Below are positions 1 through 9,574 of a stretch of DNA of 64,000 nt, piece by piece. The stretch is from Methanosarcina sp. 2.H.T.1A.6 (GTDB taxonomy: Archaea; Halobacteriota; Methanosarcinia; Methanosarcinales; Methanosarcinaceae): contig NZ_JJOY01000014.1 of the NCBI RefSeq assembly GCF_000979455.1, positions 1-64,000 of the forward strand, given 5' to 3'. The notes under the pieces were generated by a model. The model saw only the letters and a program-made list of their open reading frames with translations, did no database searches and was not told the DNA's origin. How positions within the stretch are numbered: the first letter of the stretch is position 1; every line of letters begins with the position of its first letter. The position numbers were made by a program, and so were the translations under genes.

Positions 1-98
1 CTTTAGCTGTACTTTTAGTGGGGATAACTGTAAATTACGGCATTAAAGAAAGGAAGGAATTACAAGCTTTCTCTGAGTAACGAAGTAAAGAGGGGGCT

Positions 99-165
99 AT
101 ATTTTTAAGTAAGACTCTTATTTTTAAGTAAGACTCTTATTTTTAAGTAAGACTCTTATTTTTAA
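99..165. repeat. tandem repeat, about 20 bp x 3
   Basis: Three direct copies of an AT-rich unit of about 20 bp containing TTTTTAAGTAAGACTCTTA lie head to tail. They sit beyond the 3' end of the surface-protein gene read from the other strand. The remaining bases from 1 to 206 hold no gene that I can support. Confidence 0.85.
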
Positions 166-206
166 AACATGTTTAAAACTCACTCAACAAACCACTTTTT
201 CATAAA

Positions 207-827
207 TCATTTCTTCTTATATATTCCTGCAAAAAAGCCAGTTACCAAAAAAACGGCTCCAATACCCAGAAGAAAAAGGGGCAGATCAAAACCTTCTGCC
301 TGGTTTTCAAACAAAGGAGGGATAGAAGAATTGTTATCAAAGTTACCGGCAGGAGGAGTTTCGGGTTTCTGGGGCATGGGAAGCCTGGAGTTGAGGTGTT
401 GATACACTGGAGAGAACCTTACCAGTACTCCATTTGCCCCGGCATAGATGGTGTCCACTGTGAGGTTCAAAATCTCTGTAGAGTTATTAGAATATACAAA
501 AGTGCTGCCCTCACTGACAATAGCGTCTTCAAGGAAAACTCCTTCCCTGCTAAGTTCGATCCATACCTTGCTGCCCTCAGTATCAGCACCTTTTACGTAA
601 ATCTGATAATCCTGTAAGAATGTGTAGTAGTCTCCTGACCGCACATAAATCTCGTCCCCGTCAATTAAAATAATAGGAAGCTTCCCCTCATCTGCACCAG
701 CCGGAACAGGAAGTACTGCACAGAAGAGAATTGAAAAGAAAAAAAAGACCAGAAGGGAGAAAAAAAGTGCAGGCAGGAGATTTGCTCCTTCCCTGCTTTT
801 TCTTCCATGTTTATTTGGGGCGCGCAT
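207..827 (-). CDS. small S-layer-like surface protein, membrane anchored
   Basis: Predicted cell-surface protein of 206 residues. After a basic N-terminus comes a long hydrophobic signal segment (about residues 17-43), then a single short beta-rich domain with the DGDEIYVRSGDYYTF pattern seen in Methanosarcina S-layer-related domains, a Pro/Asn-rich stretch, and a C-terminal membrane helix ending in KKK. I chose the ATG at 827 because it has a GGTAGAT element 8 nt upstream. It overlaps the birA stop by 17 nt, so it is probably the last gene of the pycB-pycA-birA run. An ATG at 866 in frame is possible but lies deep inside birA. Family S-layer proteins are usually far longer, so this is a minimal or truncated version. 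Confidence 0.65.
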   Translation of the reverse strand: MRAPNKHGRKSREGANLLPALFFSLLVFFFFSILFCAVLPVPAGADEGKLPIILIDGDEIYVRSGDYYTFLQDYQIYVKGADTEGSKVWIELSREGVFLEDAIVSEGSTFVYSNNSTEILNLTVDTIYAGANGVLVRFSPVYQHLNSRLPMPQKPETPPAGNFDNNSSIPPLFENQAEGFDLPLFLLGIGAVFLVTGFFAGIYKKK

Positions 828-1788
828 AAATGCATCTACCTGCAATAATTTCTTCCTGAGTATCATCTGCCTTTCTGATTATAAGTGCTCCGTCAGGAGT
901 TACTCCAACAGCTTTGCCTTCTATAATCCTGGAAGGTGTGGTGACCTTTACATCTCTACCAATCGTATCCGAGAGTGCAAGCCAATCATTGAGTATCTGG
1001 GAAAAAGGCTGGGTCTTGAAGCTTATATACTGTTGCTCAAGCTCAAAGAGGAAATCCTGCAGGAACGAAACTCTTCTTAGATGTCTTCCAAGCTCGACTT
1101 TCAGAGTGGTAGAACCTGCACGGAAAGACTCGGGAATATCCTTTAAATCCATATTTACATTGATTCCTATCCCGAGAACGACATAGTCCACTCTATCCAC
1201 TTCAGCCTTTGCTTCGGTAAGGATCCCGCAGACTTTCTTTCCATTGATACGGACATCGTTTGGCCACTTGATGCGGGCATCAAGGCCCATATTGCGGATT
1301 ACATTTGCAACTGCAAGCCCGGCAACAAGAGTCAGCCTTGAGGCGTGCCTGAGAGGAATCCCGGGCTTCAGGATCACAGACATCCAGATCCCACCATGGG
1401 GTGAGACCCATTCCCTGCCCATGCGGCCCCTGCCTCCCTTCTGTATCTCAGCGATAACAAGGGCTCCTTCTTCTTCGGAAGCTGCAATTTCTTTAGCGAC
1501 ACTGTTAGTGGAGCTAACTTCCTCGAAGTAATGAATCTTCTGTCCCAGAAGAGTTGTTTTGAGTCCCATCTGGATCTCATCAGGGTACAGGAGTTGAGGC
1601 ACTGATTTCAGGACATAACCCCTCTTGGGAGATGATTCTATTTCATATCCGTCCGCCTGAAGGGATTTGATGTATTTCCATACCATAGTCCTGGAAATTC
1701 CAAGCTTGAGTCCCAGTTCTTCCCCAGAAACAGGGGTTTTCTGTGCATCCTTAAGTGCCTTAATAATTCGAGATCGTTTATCTCCCAT
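811..1788 (-). CDS. birA: biotin--[carboxylase] ligase / biotin operon regulator BirA
   Basis: Bifunctional BirA of 325 residues. An N-terminal winged helix (residues 1-65, including the recognition stretch GISRTMVWKYIKSL) is followed by the biotin ligase catalytic domain with the biotinyl-AMP loop KGGRGRMGREW (about residues 117-127), KWPND (about 194-198) and the small C-terminal SH3-like domain. It would activate biotin and attach it to the PycB lysine encoded just upstream. GGGGTG lies close before the ATG. The helix-turn-helix makes transcriptional control plausible, and an imperfect dyad overlaps the predicted transcription start (see the regulatory entry). Confidence 0.93.
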   Translation of the reverse strand: MGDKRSRIIKALKDAQKTPVSGEELGLKLGISRTMVWKYIKSLQADGYEIESSPKRGYVLKSVPQLLYPDEIQMGLKTTLLGQKIHYFEEVSSTNSVAKEIAASEEEGALVIAEIQKGGRGRMGREWVSPHGGIWMSVILKPGIPLRHASRLTLVAGLAVANVIRNMGLDARIKWPNDVRINGKKVCGILTEAKAEVDRVDYVVLGIGINVNMDLKDIPESFRAGSTTLKVELGRHLRRVSFLQDFLFELEQQYISFKTQPFSQILNDWLALSDTIGRDVKVTTPSRIIEGKAVGVTPDGALIIRKADDTQEEIIAGRCIYARPK

Positions 1789-1797
1789 CCGCGCACC

Positions 1798-1832
1798 CCA
1801 TACAAATGTATACGTTCCGCCGTATATATTGT
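1798..1832 (-). promoter_or_regulatory. birA promoter with possible operator dyad
   Basis: On the minus strand an AT-rich box AATATATACG (plus-strand 1822-1831) lies about 26 nt before position 1800. At 1800-1811 is ATACAAATGTAT, in which ATACA and TGTAT are inverted arms. The arms would straddle the start of transcription, a position suited to repression. That BirA binds here is inference only. Confidence 0.35.
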
Positions 1833-1904
1833 CTTAGTCCAAACATATGCATCATATCAAACAGACCGGAATTTCTCATTACAGTTTTCCGGAGAGTAAA
1901 CTAG

Positions 1905-3386
1905 TCACCGCTGTGTTTTCTGGGCCATATTAACATATGCATGCACAGCAGCCGTGATCGCTGCGACCTTCTTGTCCTTTGCCTCCAGAGCCGAAGCCAG
2001 AGTAGCCCCTTTTTCATTATCGGCCTTAACGACCTCTTCCACAGCTTCAAGGATATTCTGCTCTTCGATAAAACCGGTTGTCATATCGCCTCTGCGAAAT
2101 GCAGGATTCCTCATGACAGCTTTATGGAAGGGAATATTGGTTTTGACTCCCACGACCACGTATTCGTAAAGAGCCCTTTCCATCCTGGCAATGGCATCCT
2201 CTCTTTTTCTTGACCAGACGCAGAGCTTGGAAATCATGGAATCGTAATAAGGGGAAATTGTATACCCAGTATGTACACCGCTATCCACCCTTACTCCAGG
2301 GCCTCCGGCAGAACGGTATCTACGGATCTTTCCTGGCGAAGGGGCAAAGTCGTTTAAGGGGTCTTCAGCGTTGATCCTGCATTCGATAGCATGGCCGTCA
2401 ATAACGATATCTTCCTGCTCAAGCTCGAGCTTTTCACCCCAGGCAATCCTGAGCTGTTCCCTTACAATATCGACCCCTGTGACCATTTCGGTGATTCCAT
2501 GTTCCACCTGCAGGCGGGTATTGACTTCAAGGAAATAAAAGTTCCCTTTAGAGTAAAGGAACTCGACGGTTCCTGCGTTTACATAACCTATTGCTTTTGC
2601 CACCCTCACGGCAGCCCCGCCCATCTGCTCCCTTAGTTCGGGAGTCATGATAGGAGAAGGAGCCTCTTCAATCAGCTTCTGGTGCCTTCTCTGGATGGAA
2701 CATTCCCTGTCCGAAAGATAAACCGTATTACCAAAAGAGTCGGCAAGGATCTGGATCTCTATGTGCCTGGGCTCTTCTACGTATTTTTCAATAAATACCG
2801 AAGAATCCCCGAAAGCCGAACCTGCCATCTGCCGCGTGGAACTCAGGGCTGTTGCAAGCTCTTCCCTGGAATTAACGACTTTCATCCCTATTCCGCCGCC
2901 GCCTGCAGACGCTTTGATAAGGACGGGGTAACCGATCTTCTCAGCCACCTCAAGGGCTTCGGTAACGTCCTCAACTGCATCTTTTGTTCCCGGAACTACA
3001 GGGACTCCGGCTTTCATCATCAGATTTCTTGCCCTGATTTTACTTCCCATTTCCGCAATCACATGGCTCGGAGGACCTATGAAGATAATACCCTCTTCTT
3101 CACAGCGTTTTGCAAAGACAGGGTTTTCAGAAAGAAAACCGTAGCCAGGATGGATTGCATTGGCTCCGGTGTTTTTTGCAACTGCGATGATAGCTTCCAT
3201 GTTCAGGTAACTCTGGCTGGCAGGGGCAGGGCCTATCAGATAGGCCTCGTCGGCATACTTGGCAAATAGGGCATTTTTGTCAGCCTCCGAACAGACAGCT
3301 ACAGTGGAAATTCCGAGCTCCCTGCAGGCACGCATGACCCTGATTGCGATTTCACCGCGGTTTGCAACAAGTACTTTTTTGAACAT
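1905..3386 (-). CDS. pycA: pyruvate carboxylase subunit A (biotin carboxylase)
   Basis: ATP-dependent biotin carboxylase subunit of the archaeal two-subunit pyruvate carboxylase, 493 residues, carboxylating the biotin on PycB. Visible are the N-terminal [13 protein letters not shown], the glycine-rich ATP-grasp loop [23 protein letters not shown] and the catalytic [10 protein letters not shown]. Translation was started at the ATG at 3386, which has AAGGTGG 8 nt upstream and gives the usual family length. A frame extending seven codons further is open but unlikely to be used. It follows pycB after 22 nt, so the two are co-transcribed. Confidence 0.96.
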   Translation of the reverse strand: MFKKVLVANRGEIAIRVMRACRELGISTVAVCSEADKNALFAKYADEAYLIGPAPASQSYLNMEAIIAVAKNTGANAIHPGYGFLSENPVFAKRCEEEGIIFIGPPSHVIAEMGSKIRARNLMMKAGVPVVPGTKDAVEDVTEALEVAEKIGYPVLIKASAGGGGIGMKVVNSREELATALSSTRQMAGSAFGDSSVFIEKYVEEPRHIEIQILADSFGNTVYLSDRECSIQRRHQKLIEEAPSPIMTPELREQMGGAAVRVAKAIGYVNAGTVEFLYSKGNFYFLEVNTRLQVEHGITEMVTGVDIVREQLRIAWGEKLELEQEDIVIDGHAIECRINAEDPLNDFAPSPGKIRRYRSAGGPGVRVDSGVHTGYTISPYYDSMISKLCVWSRKREDAIARMERALYEYVVVGVKTNIPFHKAVMRNPAFRRGDMTTGFIEEQNILEAVEEVVKADNEKGATLASALEAKDKKVAAITAAVHAYVNMAQKTQR

Positions 3387-3408
3387 AATACATTCCACCT
3401 TGCTCAAT

Positions 3409-5127
3409 TCATTCGATTGACAGTATTATGTCACCAGGAGTAACCGTATCTCCTTCGGAAACAAAAATTTCCTTGACGGTTCCCGAATGTGGAGCATGGA
3501 CCGTGTTTTCCATCTTCATAGCCTCGATGACAGCAACCGTATCTCCTTCCTTCACGACATCTTCAACCTTAACCTTTATGGAAAGCACCATACCCTGCAT
3601 TGAGCTGGAAACTCCTCCTTTAATGGATTCAGCGCTTGGCTTTTTAGGAGATGCCTCGGAGATGGAAACCCCACCTAGAGGCTCGATCTTGACTTCGTAG
3701 ACCTCGTCATCTACCTCGACCTTGAAGTGGGTAGGCATTGTGTACTCCTGAGGAACTACAGGGGCAGGAGCAATAACTGCCAGGGATTCTTCTTCCATTT
3801 CCCCTTTCAGGAACTTCGGAGCAATTGCCGGATAAAGGATGTATGTAAGGATATCTTCTTCGGATTTTGCAATACCCATTTCCTCTGCTTCTTTTCTCCT
3901 CTTCTCATATTCAGGCTTGAGGAGGTCTGCAGGGCGGCAGTGAATCGGCTCTTCGTCGCCTATGATTTTTCCGACAATTTCAGGGCTGATTGGGGCAGGA
4001 GAGCGCCCGTAGAGCCCGCGTACATAATCCTTTACCTCTTTAGGAATGACCTTGTAACGTTCTCCCATTAGCACATTGAGCACAGCCTGCGTGCCTACAA
4101 TCTGGCTTGTAGGAGTAACAAGAGGCGGATACCCGAGCTCTTTTCTGACTTTCGGCATCTCGTCAAGCACAGCCGCATACTTGTCAAGGGCATTCTGCTC
4201 TTTTAACTGGGAAACTAGGTTAGAGAGCATGCCTCCAGGGATTTGATAGATAAGGACATTGGTGTCGATTTGTTCGGAAATGGGGTCAAGAATCCCCCGG
4301 TACTTGTCCTTCAGGTCTTTGAAATACCTGACAACCTCTTCAAAGGCTCCAAGGTCAAGACCTGTATCATACGGAGTTCCCTTAAGAGCTGCAACAACGG
4401 TCTCGGTAGGCGGCTGGGATGTCCCCCATGCCAGAGGAGAGAGTGCAGTGTCCAGAACATCCACCCCAACATTACAGGCTGCCATATAACTCATCGGGGC
4501 CATTCCCGAAGTGCAGTGGCAGTGTAGAGAAATTGGGATAGAGATCTCTTTTTTCATGGCACTGATTATCCGGGTGGCATCATTGGGAGAGAGAAGTCCT
4601 GCCATATCTTTGATACAGAGGGAGTCACATTCCAGCTCTTCAAGCTGTTTTGCAAGCTCCACATATTTTTCTACTGTATGAACAGGGCTTATGGTGTAGC
4701 AGACCGTACCCTGTACGTGGGCTCCCAGGCCTTTTGCCACTTTGATAGAAAGTTCCATATTCCGGACATCATTGACCGCATCGAAAACCCGGAAAATGTC
4801 AATGCCGTTTTCATAGGCTTTGGTGACGAACTTTTCAACAACGTCGTCTGAATAGTGCCTGTACCCTACAAGGTTCTGGCCGCGGAGCAGCATCTGAGCA
4901 TCTGTGTTGACCATCTTTTTCTTGAGGTCCCTGAGGCGCTGCCAAGGATCTTCATTAAGGTAGCGAATACAGGTGTCGAAGGTGGCACCTCCCCACATCT
5001 CGAGAGAAAAATACCCAATCTGGTCCAGTTGTTCAACCACTTCGAGCATGTCCCTTGTCCGCATCCTGGTTGCCAGGAGGGACTGGTGTGCATCCCGGAG
5101 GACGGTTTCAGTAATTTTTACACGCAT
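3409..5127 (-). CDS. pycB: pyruvate carboxylase subunit B (carboxyltransferase and biotin carrier)
   Basis: Transfers CO2 from carboxybiotin to pyruvate, giving oxaloacetate for the incomplete reductive TCA branch and aspartate-family synthesis. It has 572 residues. The N-terminal carboxyltransferase barrel starts [20 protein letters not shown] and carries the metal-binding LHCHCTSG. A linker leads to a C-terminal biotinyl domain with EAMKMEN, whose lysine is the biotinylation site. The ATG at 5127 has AGAGG 8 nt upstream. It is the first gene of pycB-pycA and is followed by its own ligase, birA. Confidence 0.96.
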   Translation of the reverse strand: MRVKITETVLRDAHQSLLATRMRTRDMLEVVEQLDQIGYFSLEMWGGATFDTCIRYLNEDPWQRLRDLKKKMVNTDAQMLLRGQNLVGYRHYSDDVVEKFVTKAYENGIDIFRVFDAVNDVRNMELSIKVAKGLGAHVQGTVCYTISPVHTVEKYVELAKQLEELECDSLCIKDMAGLLSPNDATRIISAMKKEISIPISLHCHCTSGMAPMSYMAACNVGVDVLDTALSPLAWGTSQPPTETVVAALKGTPYDTGLDLGAFEEVVRYFKDLKDKYRGILDPISEQIDTNVLIYQIPGGMLSNLVSQLKEQNALDKYAAVLDEMPKVRKELGYPPLVTPTSQIVGTQAVLNVLMGERYKVIPKEVKDYVRGLYGRSPAPISPEIVGKIIGDEEPIHCRPADLLKPEYEKRRKEAEEMGIAKSEEDILTYILYPAIAPKFLKGEMEEESLAVIAPAPVVPQEYTMPTHFKVEVDDEVYEVKIEPLGGVSISEASPKKPSAESIKGGVSSSMQGMVLSIKVKVEDVVKEGDTVAVIEAMKMENTVHAPHSGTVKEIFVSEGDTVTPGDIILSIE

Positions 5128-5706
5128 GGATGAGCCTCTTAAATCGAATCAAAAAACAGAATTTATTGAAATATACTCATCCGTGACTTTTCCAGAGAGA
5201 TTAATCTGGAATTTCCGGAGTATAGATAGGAACTTGTTTTTTGATTCGGATCGGTCAAAGCATATAAGTCTCCTGGTAGCTATCATGTGCAGTAGCATGT
5301 GCAGTAGCCTGCAATTTGCCTGGAGAGGGGTTAATTCGGTATAATATAACCGAATCTCCGGTACCGCATAATGTAGCAGGAGAAAATTAATATTACAAGA
5401 TACGCACGCAAAACTCAACGTGTCTTGCGTCGATAGGAATATTTTTAATAATACCATTGTTAACAAGTAAATACTTTTCGCTGCCGTTAACATTAGGGAG
5501 TACTCATCTCAAAAAGAAGCTCCCGGATCAGAAAAACAACTATAATACAATAATAGGAGAACTCCTAACCCTGGTGGAAAAAAGAAGGAAAAAGAGGATA
5601 AAACAAAAGAAAAAGAGAAGAGAAGAAAACAAAAGAAAAAGAGGATAAAACAAAAGAAAAAGAGAAGAATACAAAAGAAAGCTCATTGTCTGGAAAATAC
5701 ACTTTT
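5128..5706. other. intergenic region with purine-rich repeats
   Basis: No convincing gene. Bases 5283-5308 hold a short doublet of TGTGCAGTAGCA. From 5577 to about 5690 the plus strand is almost pure purine and contains a repeated block of about 54 bp built from GAGGATAAAACAAAAG and AAAAAGAGAAGA. The pycB promoter must lie upstream of 5127. Open frames here are low complexity and are not accepted as genes. Confidence 0.7.
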
Positions 5707-6654
5707 TTACTTTCGCCCGACAAAGAGCCACTGGTCATAAGTACCTTCTGAATCCGTGTTGTCCACGATTTCCCCTTCGACCCCTGCCTTAAGGAGAGTA
5801 TCGGCGAGAATTTCAATCTCTGGTTTGCTGCTTACGGTAAAGAGCAGGACAGCCCCATCAGCTGCAACCGAGACAGCCTCTCTCATAATGCCGGTCCAGA
5901 GCTCCTTGTTAAATTCATAGACAAGCCCCAGCATGAAGCCCATTACGGCATCAAAACTGCCGGGCTCAAAGTATCTTGAAATGGCTGTTGCATCCATAAC
6001 CACAGCCCTTTGAGGGTTCAGGACCTGCTGCTCGAGCCCCTGACAGACAGTACACTTATTGATTTCTATTGCCAGAGGGTCCAACCCGAGCCTGTAGAGT
6101 GCGAGCGTTGACATCCCGTTTCCACAGCAAACCTCAAGGAGCCTGCCTTCGGGGTAATAGCCTTTTTTTCGGAGAAGCTCAAAAATTTCGGTGACTCTCT
6201 TTACACGATTTTCAGAAAAAACACTTTTATAGGACTCAGGTCTCACAGAGCAGCTCGGACAGAAGTTCCGGCTAACAAGCATAAGGGAGTAGTATTCATT
6301 TATTGCGTTCCGCCAGGTTTCGGGAGGAAGTTCAATATCCTTTTCAGGAGGGTGTAGGGCAAGAATGGAGTCTGCAAGGGCTTCAAATCTGGTTTTCAGG
6401 GAAGCCGACGCAAGGGCTCCGGTAAATACTGACCAGAAATCTACAGGAACGTTTCCATCTGCAGGATTGAAAAACAGCAATCCAACCGTGTGTTCCCCCT
6501 CCCTGACCCTTATAAGCCGAATGCTTTCCGCGCCAGGAAAGTTTCGGACTCCGTTAAGATACTGGAGCGTACGCTCAGGAGTTCTCTGTGTGGTATAACT
6601 TTCTTCTACAAAGTAGATCTCTTCATCTAGGTCAAGGAGTTCCTGTAAGAGCAT
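5707..6654 (-). CDS. class I SAM-dependent methyltransferase, unknown substrate
   Basis: A 315-residue protein whose C-terminal half is a Rossmann methyltransferase: motif I LLEVCCGNGMSTLALY, an acidic residue after beta 2 (LAIEINKCT), VVMDATAI, and the motif IV region FDAVMGFMLG. The N-terminal half (about residues 1-160) has no motif I recognise. Single gene on its strand, upstream of the divergent histone gene. The role cannot be set from sequence. Confidence 0.75.
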   Translation of the reverse strand: MLLQELLDLDEEIYFVEESYTTQRTPERTLQYLNGVRNFPGAESIRLIRVREGEHTVGLLFFNPADGNVPVDFWSVFTGALASASLKTRFEALADSILALHPPEKDIELPPETWRNAINEYYSLMLVSRNFCPSCSVRPESYKSVFSENRVKRVTEIFELLRKKGYYPEGRLLEVCCGNGMSTLALYRLGLDPLAIEINKCTVCQGLEQQVLNPQRAVVMDATAISRYFEPGSFDAVMGFMLGLVYEFNKELWTGIMREAVSVAADGAVLLFTVSSKPEIEILADTLLKAGVEGEIVDNTDSEGTYDQWLFVGRK

Positions 6655-6974
6655 GTGTGACTAGATTCGAATAATCTAATATCAAGATTTCGAAAAAGAG
6701 ATTCCGAATAAAATGATTGGAATAAAAGTTCATTGAATAACAAGTTTAAAAGACTTCCAAGAATTTACGGGCATAAGAGAATGATTATAAAAATAGTTTG
6801 AAAGAAAAAAAGAGGTAAATGGGCTTTACAAAGTAAATAAAGGGGAAAAAGAGCATTAAAGGCTGAATAAGAAGTGAAGAAAACCCCGATATAAGCAAAG
6901 GTATTTATAGAATCTGATTACAAAATCAGAGATTAGAAGGAATTTATATTAACAAAAAGAACCTGGAGGATAAT
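6655..6974 (+). promoter_or_regulatory. histone promoter region
   Basis: AT-rich 320-bp spacer between divergent genes. A TATA-like TATTTATA at 6902-6909 is the best candidate for histone transcription, giving an untranslated leader of roughly 45 nt, and GGAGG at 6964-6968 precedes the ATG at 6975. I see no other feature. Confidence 0.5.
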
Positions 6975-7187
6975 ATGGCAGCAAAAGTTATACCGTTTGC
7001 ACCAATTGAGCGTTTAATAAGGACAGCAGGTGCCCACAGAGTAAGCGAAAGTGCAGGAATGGCCCTTACGGAAATCCTGGAAGAATATGGGCTTCAGATT
7101 TCAAAAGAAGCTATAAAACTTGCAGAGCACGCCGGCAGAAAAACCGTGAAGGCTGAAGATATAAAACTGGCAACAGAAATGCTGTAA
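6975..7187 (+). CDS. archaeal histone (HMf family)
   Basis: Histone-fold DNA-wrapping protein of 70 residues, standard for the family. The three helices are visible: IPFAPIERLIRTAGAHRVSE, then the long helix ALTEILEEYGLQISKEAIKLAEHAGRK split by a strand loop, and VKAEDIKLATEML. The RTAG and RKTVKAEDIKLA patterns are diagnostic. A strong GGAGG lies 6 nt before the ATG. Downstream, starting 17 nt after the stop, is a folded RNA-like element that may be in its 3' untranslated region. Confidence 0.97.
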   Translation: MAAKVIPFAPIERLIRTAGAHRVSESAGMALTEILEEYGLQISKEAIKLAEHAGRKTVKAEDIKLATEML

Positions 7188-7203
7188 ATAAAAAGAGATA
7201 TTC

Positions 7204-7313
7204 CTGGCAGGCAATCGCAGATTAGGAGGGTGTAAGCACCCAGCTTCAACCCATTTAGCATCAACTTAAATGGGCAATACTACAAAAAGTATTGGAAGAA
7301 ATCGGATTGCCAG
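7204..7313 (+). ncRNA. candidate structured RNA or structured 3' UTR (four-way junction)
   Basis: Closing helix GGCAATC (7210-7216) with GATTGCC (7305-7311), extended inward by GATT (7220-7223) with AATC (7300-7303). Inside it sit three perfect hairpins side by side: GGGTG-TAAG-CACCC (7228-7241), CCCATTTA-9 nt-TAAATGGG (7250-7274) and CAATACT-6 nt-AGTATTG (7275-7294). All pairings were read directly. It lies between the histone stop and a terminator-like hairpin at 7379-7401, so it could be part of the histone transcript or an independent small RNA. I recognise no known family. The plus strand is inferred from the histone gene. Confidence 0.5.
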
Positions 7314-7378
7314 CGTTCTGAAATACCGGTTCAATAATTCGAATCCCGCTTTTAGGGATAAAAAATAACTAAAAAGAC

Positions 7379-7402
7379 AAAATGCTGAAAAACAGCATTT
7401 TT
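7379..7402. terminator. hairpin with flanking A and T runs between convergent genes
   Basis: AAAATGCTG, loop AAAAA, CAGCATTTT followed by further T. The nine-pair stem and T-run fit a terminator that could serve both the histone transcript and the ferredoxin gene converging on it. Confidence 0.6.
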
Positions 7403-7424
7403 CCTATTTTTACTGTTATCCTTA

Positions 7425-7688
7425 TTATGCAGTCGCGGATTCAAGCTCAACTATAGTGAGAGATTCCACAGGGCAAATCTTTGAGCAGGCTCCGCAGCGG
7501 ATGCAGACTTCGTCACTGATAATTGCCATCCCGTCGATGATCCGGATTGCAAGTTCAGCAGTCTCAGGATCAAAATCATCGCTTTTCATTAGTTTCGCGT
7601 TCACAGGGCAAACGGAATAACAGATGCCGCACCCAATACATTTTTCGGACTGAACTATTTTTTTGTTTTTCTTATCTGCCTTTGCCAT
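7425..7688 (-). CDS. 2[4Fe-4S] ferredoxin
   Basis: Small electron carrier of 87 residues with two clusters: CIGCGICYSVCP near residue 17 and CIRCGACSKICP near residue 62. Between them is an insertion of about 35 residues that is longer than in clostridial ferredoxins. A basic N-terminus (KADKKNKKIVQSEK) precedes the first motif. A near-perfect GAGGTGAT lies 5 nt upstream of the ATG. Single gene. The redox partner is not shown by the context; a polyferredoxin-type subunit of a larger enzyme is an alternative. Confidence 0.9.
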   Translation of the reverse strand: MAKADKKNKKIVQSEKCIGCGICYSVCPVNAKLMKSDDFDPETAELAIRIIDGMAIISDEVCIRCGACSKICPVESLTIVELESATA

Positions 7689-7860
7689 TAAAAATCACCT
7701 CAAAAAATTCCAGATAATTGCCAGACAACGGGAAATATACCGCATAAGAAGCTGTAAAAGCGAGACTGGCTGCAAATATAAAGAGAAATTTATATTTGTT
7801 CTGTCTATGATATATTTGATATTTTTAAGGTATATGAAGATTTCGAAGAGCCTGTCAGGG

Positions 7861-8373
7861 TCAAACTCCGAAAATAAGGTCAGCCAGGCCCATGCCCGTC
7901 ATCGTGAGTATAGTTACAATGGCTCCTGCTATCATTACCCCTGCAGCGATTGCTGGCAGTGAATGCTTGAACTTGATCCCGAACACAAACGCGGCTGCAC
8001 AGCCTGTCCAGGCTCCGGTAACTGGCAGAGGCACGGCAACGAAGAGGGTCAGGGCAAGGAGTCCGTATTTTTCAAAGTTTTCAGTGTGGTTTCGTCGGGT
8101 CCTTGAAAAGAGCCACGTGAAAAAGACATCGAAGATGTGGTAACGCCTCAGGTACCCGGAGACTGGCTCAAGGAAAAGCAGAAGGGGGACCACAGGAATA
8201 AGGTTTCCAAGCACCGAAAGGACATAAGCCTCAAGAGGCCCCATTCCATAGATGCCCATGGCAACAGGAATTGCGCCCCTCAGTTCGGAGATCGGAAGAG
8301 CCCCTATAACCATTACTGCAAGCCAATGGGGTACAGACCCCAGCATTTCGACCAATAAATTTTCAACAGACAT
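7861..8373 (-). CDS. COG2426 small membrane protein (Sm_multidrug_ex family)
   Basis: Membrane protein of 170 residues with about five hydrophobic segments and the family signature LPISELRGAIPVAMG near residue 26, plus VPLPVTGAWTGCAAA. The family was once labelled small multidrug export protein, but its true substrate is unproven. It stands alone between the ferredoxin and rfcS on the same strand. Confidence 0.85.
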   Translation of the reverse strand: MSVENLLVEMLGSVPHWLAVMVIGALPISELRGAIPVAMGIYGMGPLEAYVLSVLGNLIPVVPLLLFLEPVSGYLRRYHIFDVFFTWLFSRTRRNHTENFEKYGLLALTLFVAVPLPVTGAWTGCAAAFVFGIKFKHSLPAIAAGVMIAGAIVTILTMTGMGLADLIFGV

Positions 8374-8459
8374 GATGATCAGGAGTGATAACTATAATCT
8401 TTTGAGAGAAAAAGGCTCGCTTCAGTCAGCCTTTTTCTGCCGTTCAGAGATCTGGATGT

Positions 8460-8543
8460 AGAGCTTGCGGCAAGACCTGTTAATCTGCCAGCTAACTCAG
8501 GAAACCATATAGCAGGGTATCCCCGATTAAGAGCTTGCGGCAA
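8460..8543. repeat. 14-bp direct repeat
   Basis: AGAGCTTGCGGCAA occurs at 8460-8473 and again at 8530-8543, between the COG2426 gene and rfcS. Between them CTAACTCAGGAAACCAT (starting at 8492) is identical to a 17-mer in the spacer after tRNA-Ser (near 37106), so this spacer shares material with other intergenic sites. Confidence 0.6.
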
Positions 8544-8569
8544 ATCTGTTTATCAGGATTTCTGAAGCC

Positions 8570-9574
8570 TCAGTCTTCTCTTGAAAGAGCAAAATGTGCA
8601 AGTAAGGCTTCCAGCTGGATTTTTTCACTGGCTCCTTCGGTTAGCCTGAAATCAGTCTCCCCGATGATATCCACAAGTGCGACAATATCCCTTTCCGAAA
8701 GCCCGAGATCCAGAACCATAAGGTTATCCATTTCAGAAACCACCCTGTAGATCTGTCCCACGATGTCTTCTCCGGAAAGCCCTTCTTCATAGAGCAGCCT
8801 GTTAAGCTCTTTTCTGGCAGCCCTGAAGTTTCCACGCAGGGCAGTCTCGATCAGGTCCTTTATCTCTTCAGGGTTTGCAGTTGCCGTAGTCCTGTAAATA
8901 GTTTCCCTGGAAATAGGCTTTTCCGTATCAATGAAGACAGCAGCTTGAAGAGAATTGACAGCTTTTCGCATGTCTCCCTGAGCTACATAAATCAGAGCTT
9001 CATACCCGCCTTCGGTAATGGATAAAACCTGGTCTTTAGCAATGTATTCAAGACGTTTTTTAATGGCTTCATCGGAAAGTCGCCTGAACCTGTAAACTGC
9101 ACACCTGGACTGAATAGGCTCGATGATCTTGGAGGAATAGTTACATGAGAGAATAAAACGGCAGTTGCTGCTGAATCTTTCCATGGTCCTGCGGAGTGCA
9201 GACTGCGCATCCGAGGTAAGGGCATCGGCTTCATCAAGGAAAATGATCTTGAACGGAGCTCCTCCTATAGGGGCGGTTTTTGCAAAGTTTTTAATCTTGT
9301 TTCTAACGATATCAATACCCCTTTCATCGGAAGCATTGAGTTCGGTAAAATTTTCTCGCCATAACTCTTCCCCGAAAATCTCCCTTGCAATTGAAACTGC
9401 AGAAGCTGTTTTCCCGACACCGGGAGGCCCGGAAAAGAGGAGGTGAGGAAGGTTTTTAGTTGCCACATAAGACATCAGGCGCTCGATTATATCGTCCTGC
9501 CCTGCTACCTGATTAAGCCTGACCGGCCTGTATTTTTCAATCCAGATCTCTTCTTTAATCTTAGAGTCCTCCAT
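8570..9574 (-). CDS. rfcS: replication factor C small subunit
   Basis: AAA+ clamp-loader subunit of 334 residues that helps load PCNA. It has WIEKYRP at the N-terminus (RFC box II), Walker A GPPGVGKTASA (about residues 49-59), Walker B FLDEADALT, sensor 1 SCNYSSKIIEP with the SRC arginine finger, and sensor 2 GDMRKAVNSLQ. The C-terminal collar helices complete the family length. Methanosarcina has two small RFC subunits; which of the two this is cannot be decided from the window. Confidence 0.95.
   Translation of the reverse strand: MEDSKIKEEIWIEKYRPVRLNQVAGQDDIIERLMSYVATKNLPHLLFSGPPGVGKTASAVSIAREIFGEELWRENFTELNASDERGIDIVRNKIKNFAKTAPIGGAPFKIIFLDEADALTSDAQSALRRTMERFSSNCRFILSCNYSSKIIEPIQSRCAVYRFRRLSDEAIKKRLEYIAKDQVLSITEGGYEALIYVAQGDMRKAVNSLQAAVFIDTEKPISRETIYRTTATANPEEIKDLIETALRGNFRAARKELNRLLYEEGLSGEDIVGQIYRVVSEMDNLMVLDLGLSERDIVALVDIIGETDFRLTEGASEKIQLEALLAHFALSRED

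Noticed and set aside
5149-5493. 114-codon frame upstream of pycB
   Set aside because: Amino-acid composition looks random, there is no ribosome-binding site, and it fills the pycB promoter area.
5457-5731. Lysine/arginine-rich or Phe/Leu-rich short frames
   Set aside because: They are translations of a purine-rich repeat tract on either strand.
7320-7370. T-arm-like GGTTCAATAATTCGAATCC as a degenerate tRNA
   Set aside because: The loop is too long, and no acceptor or anticodon stem can be formed around it.
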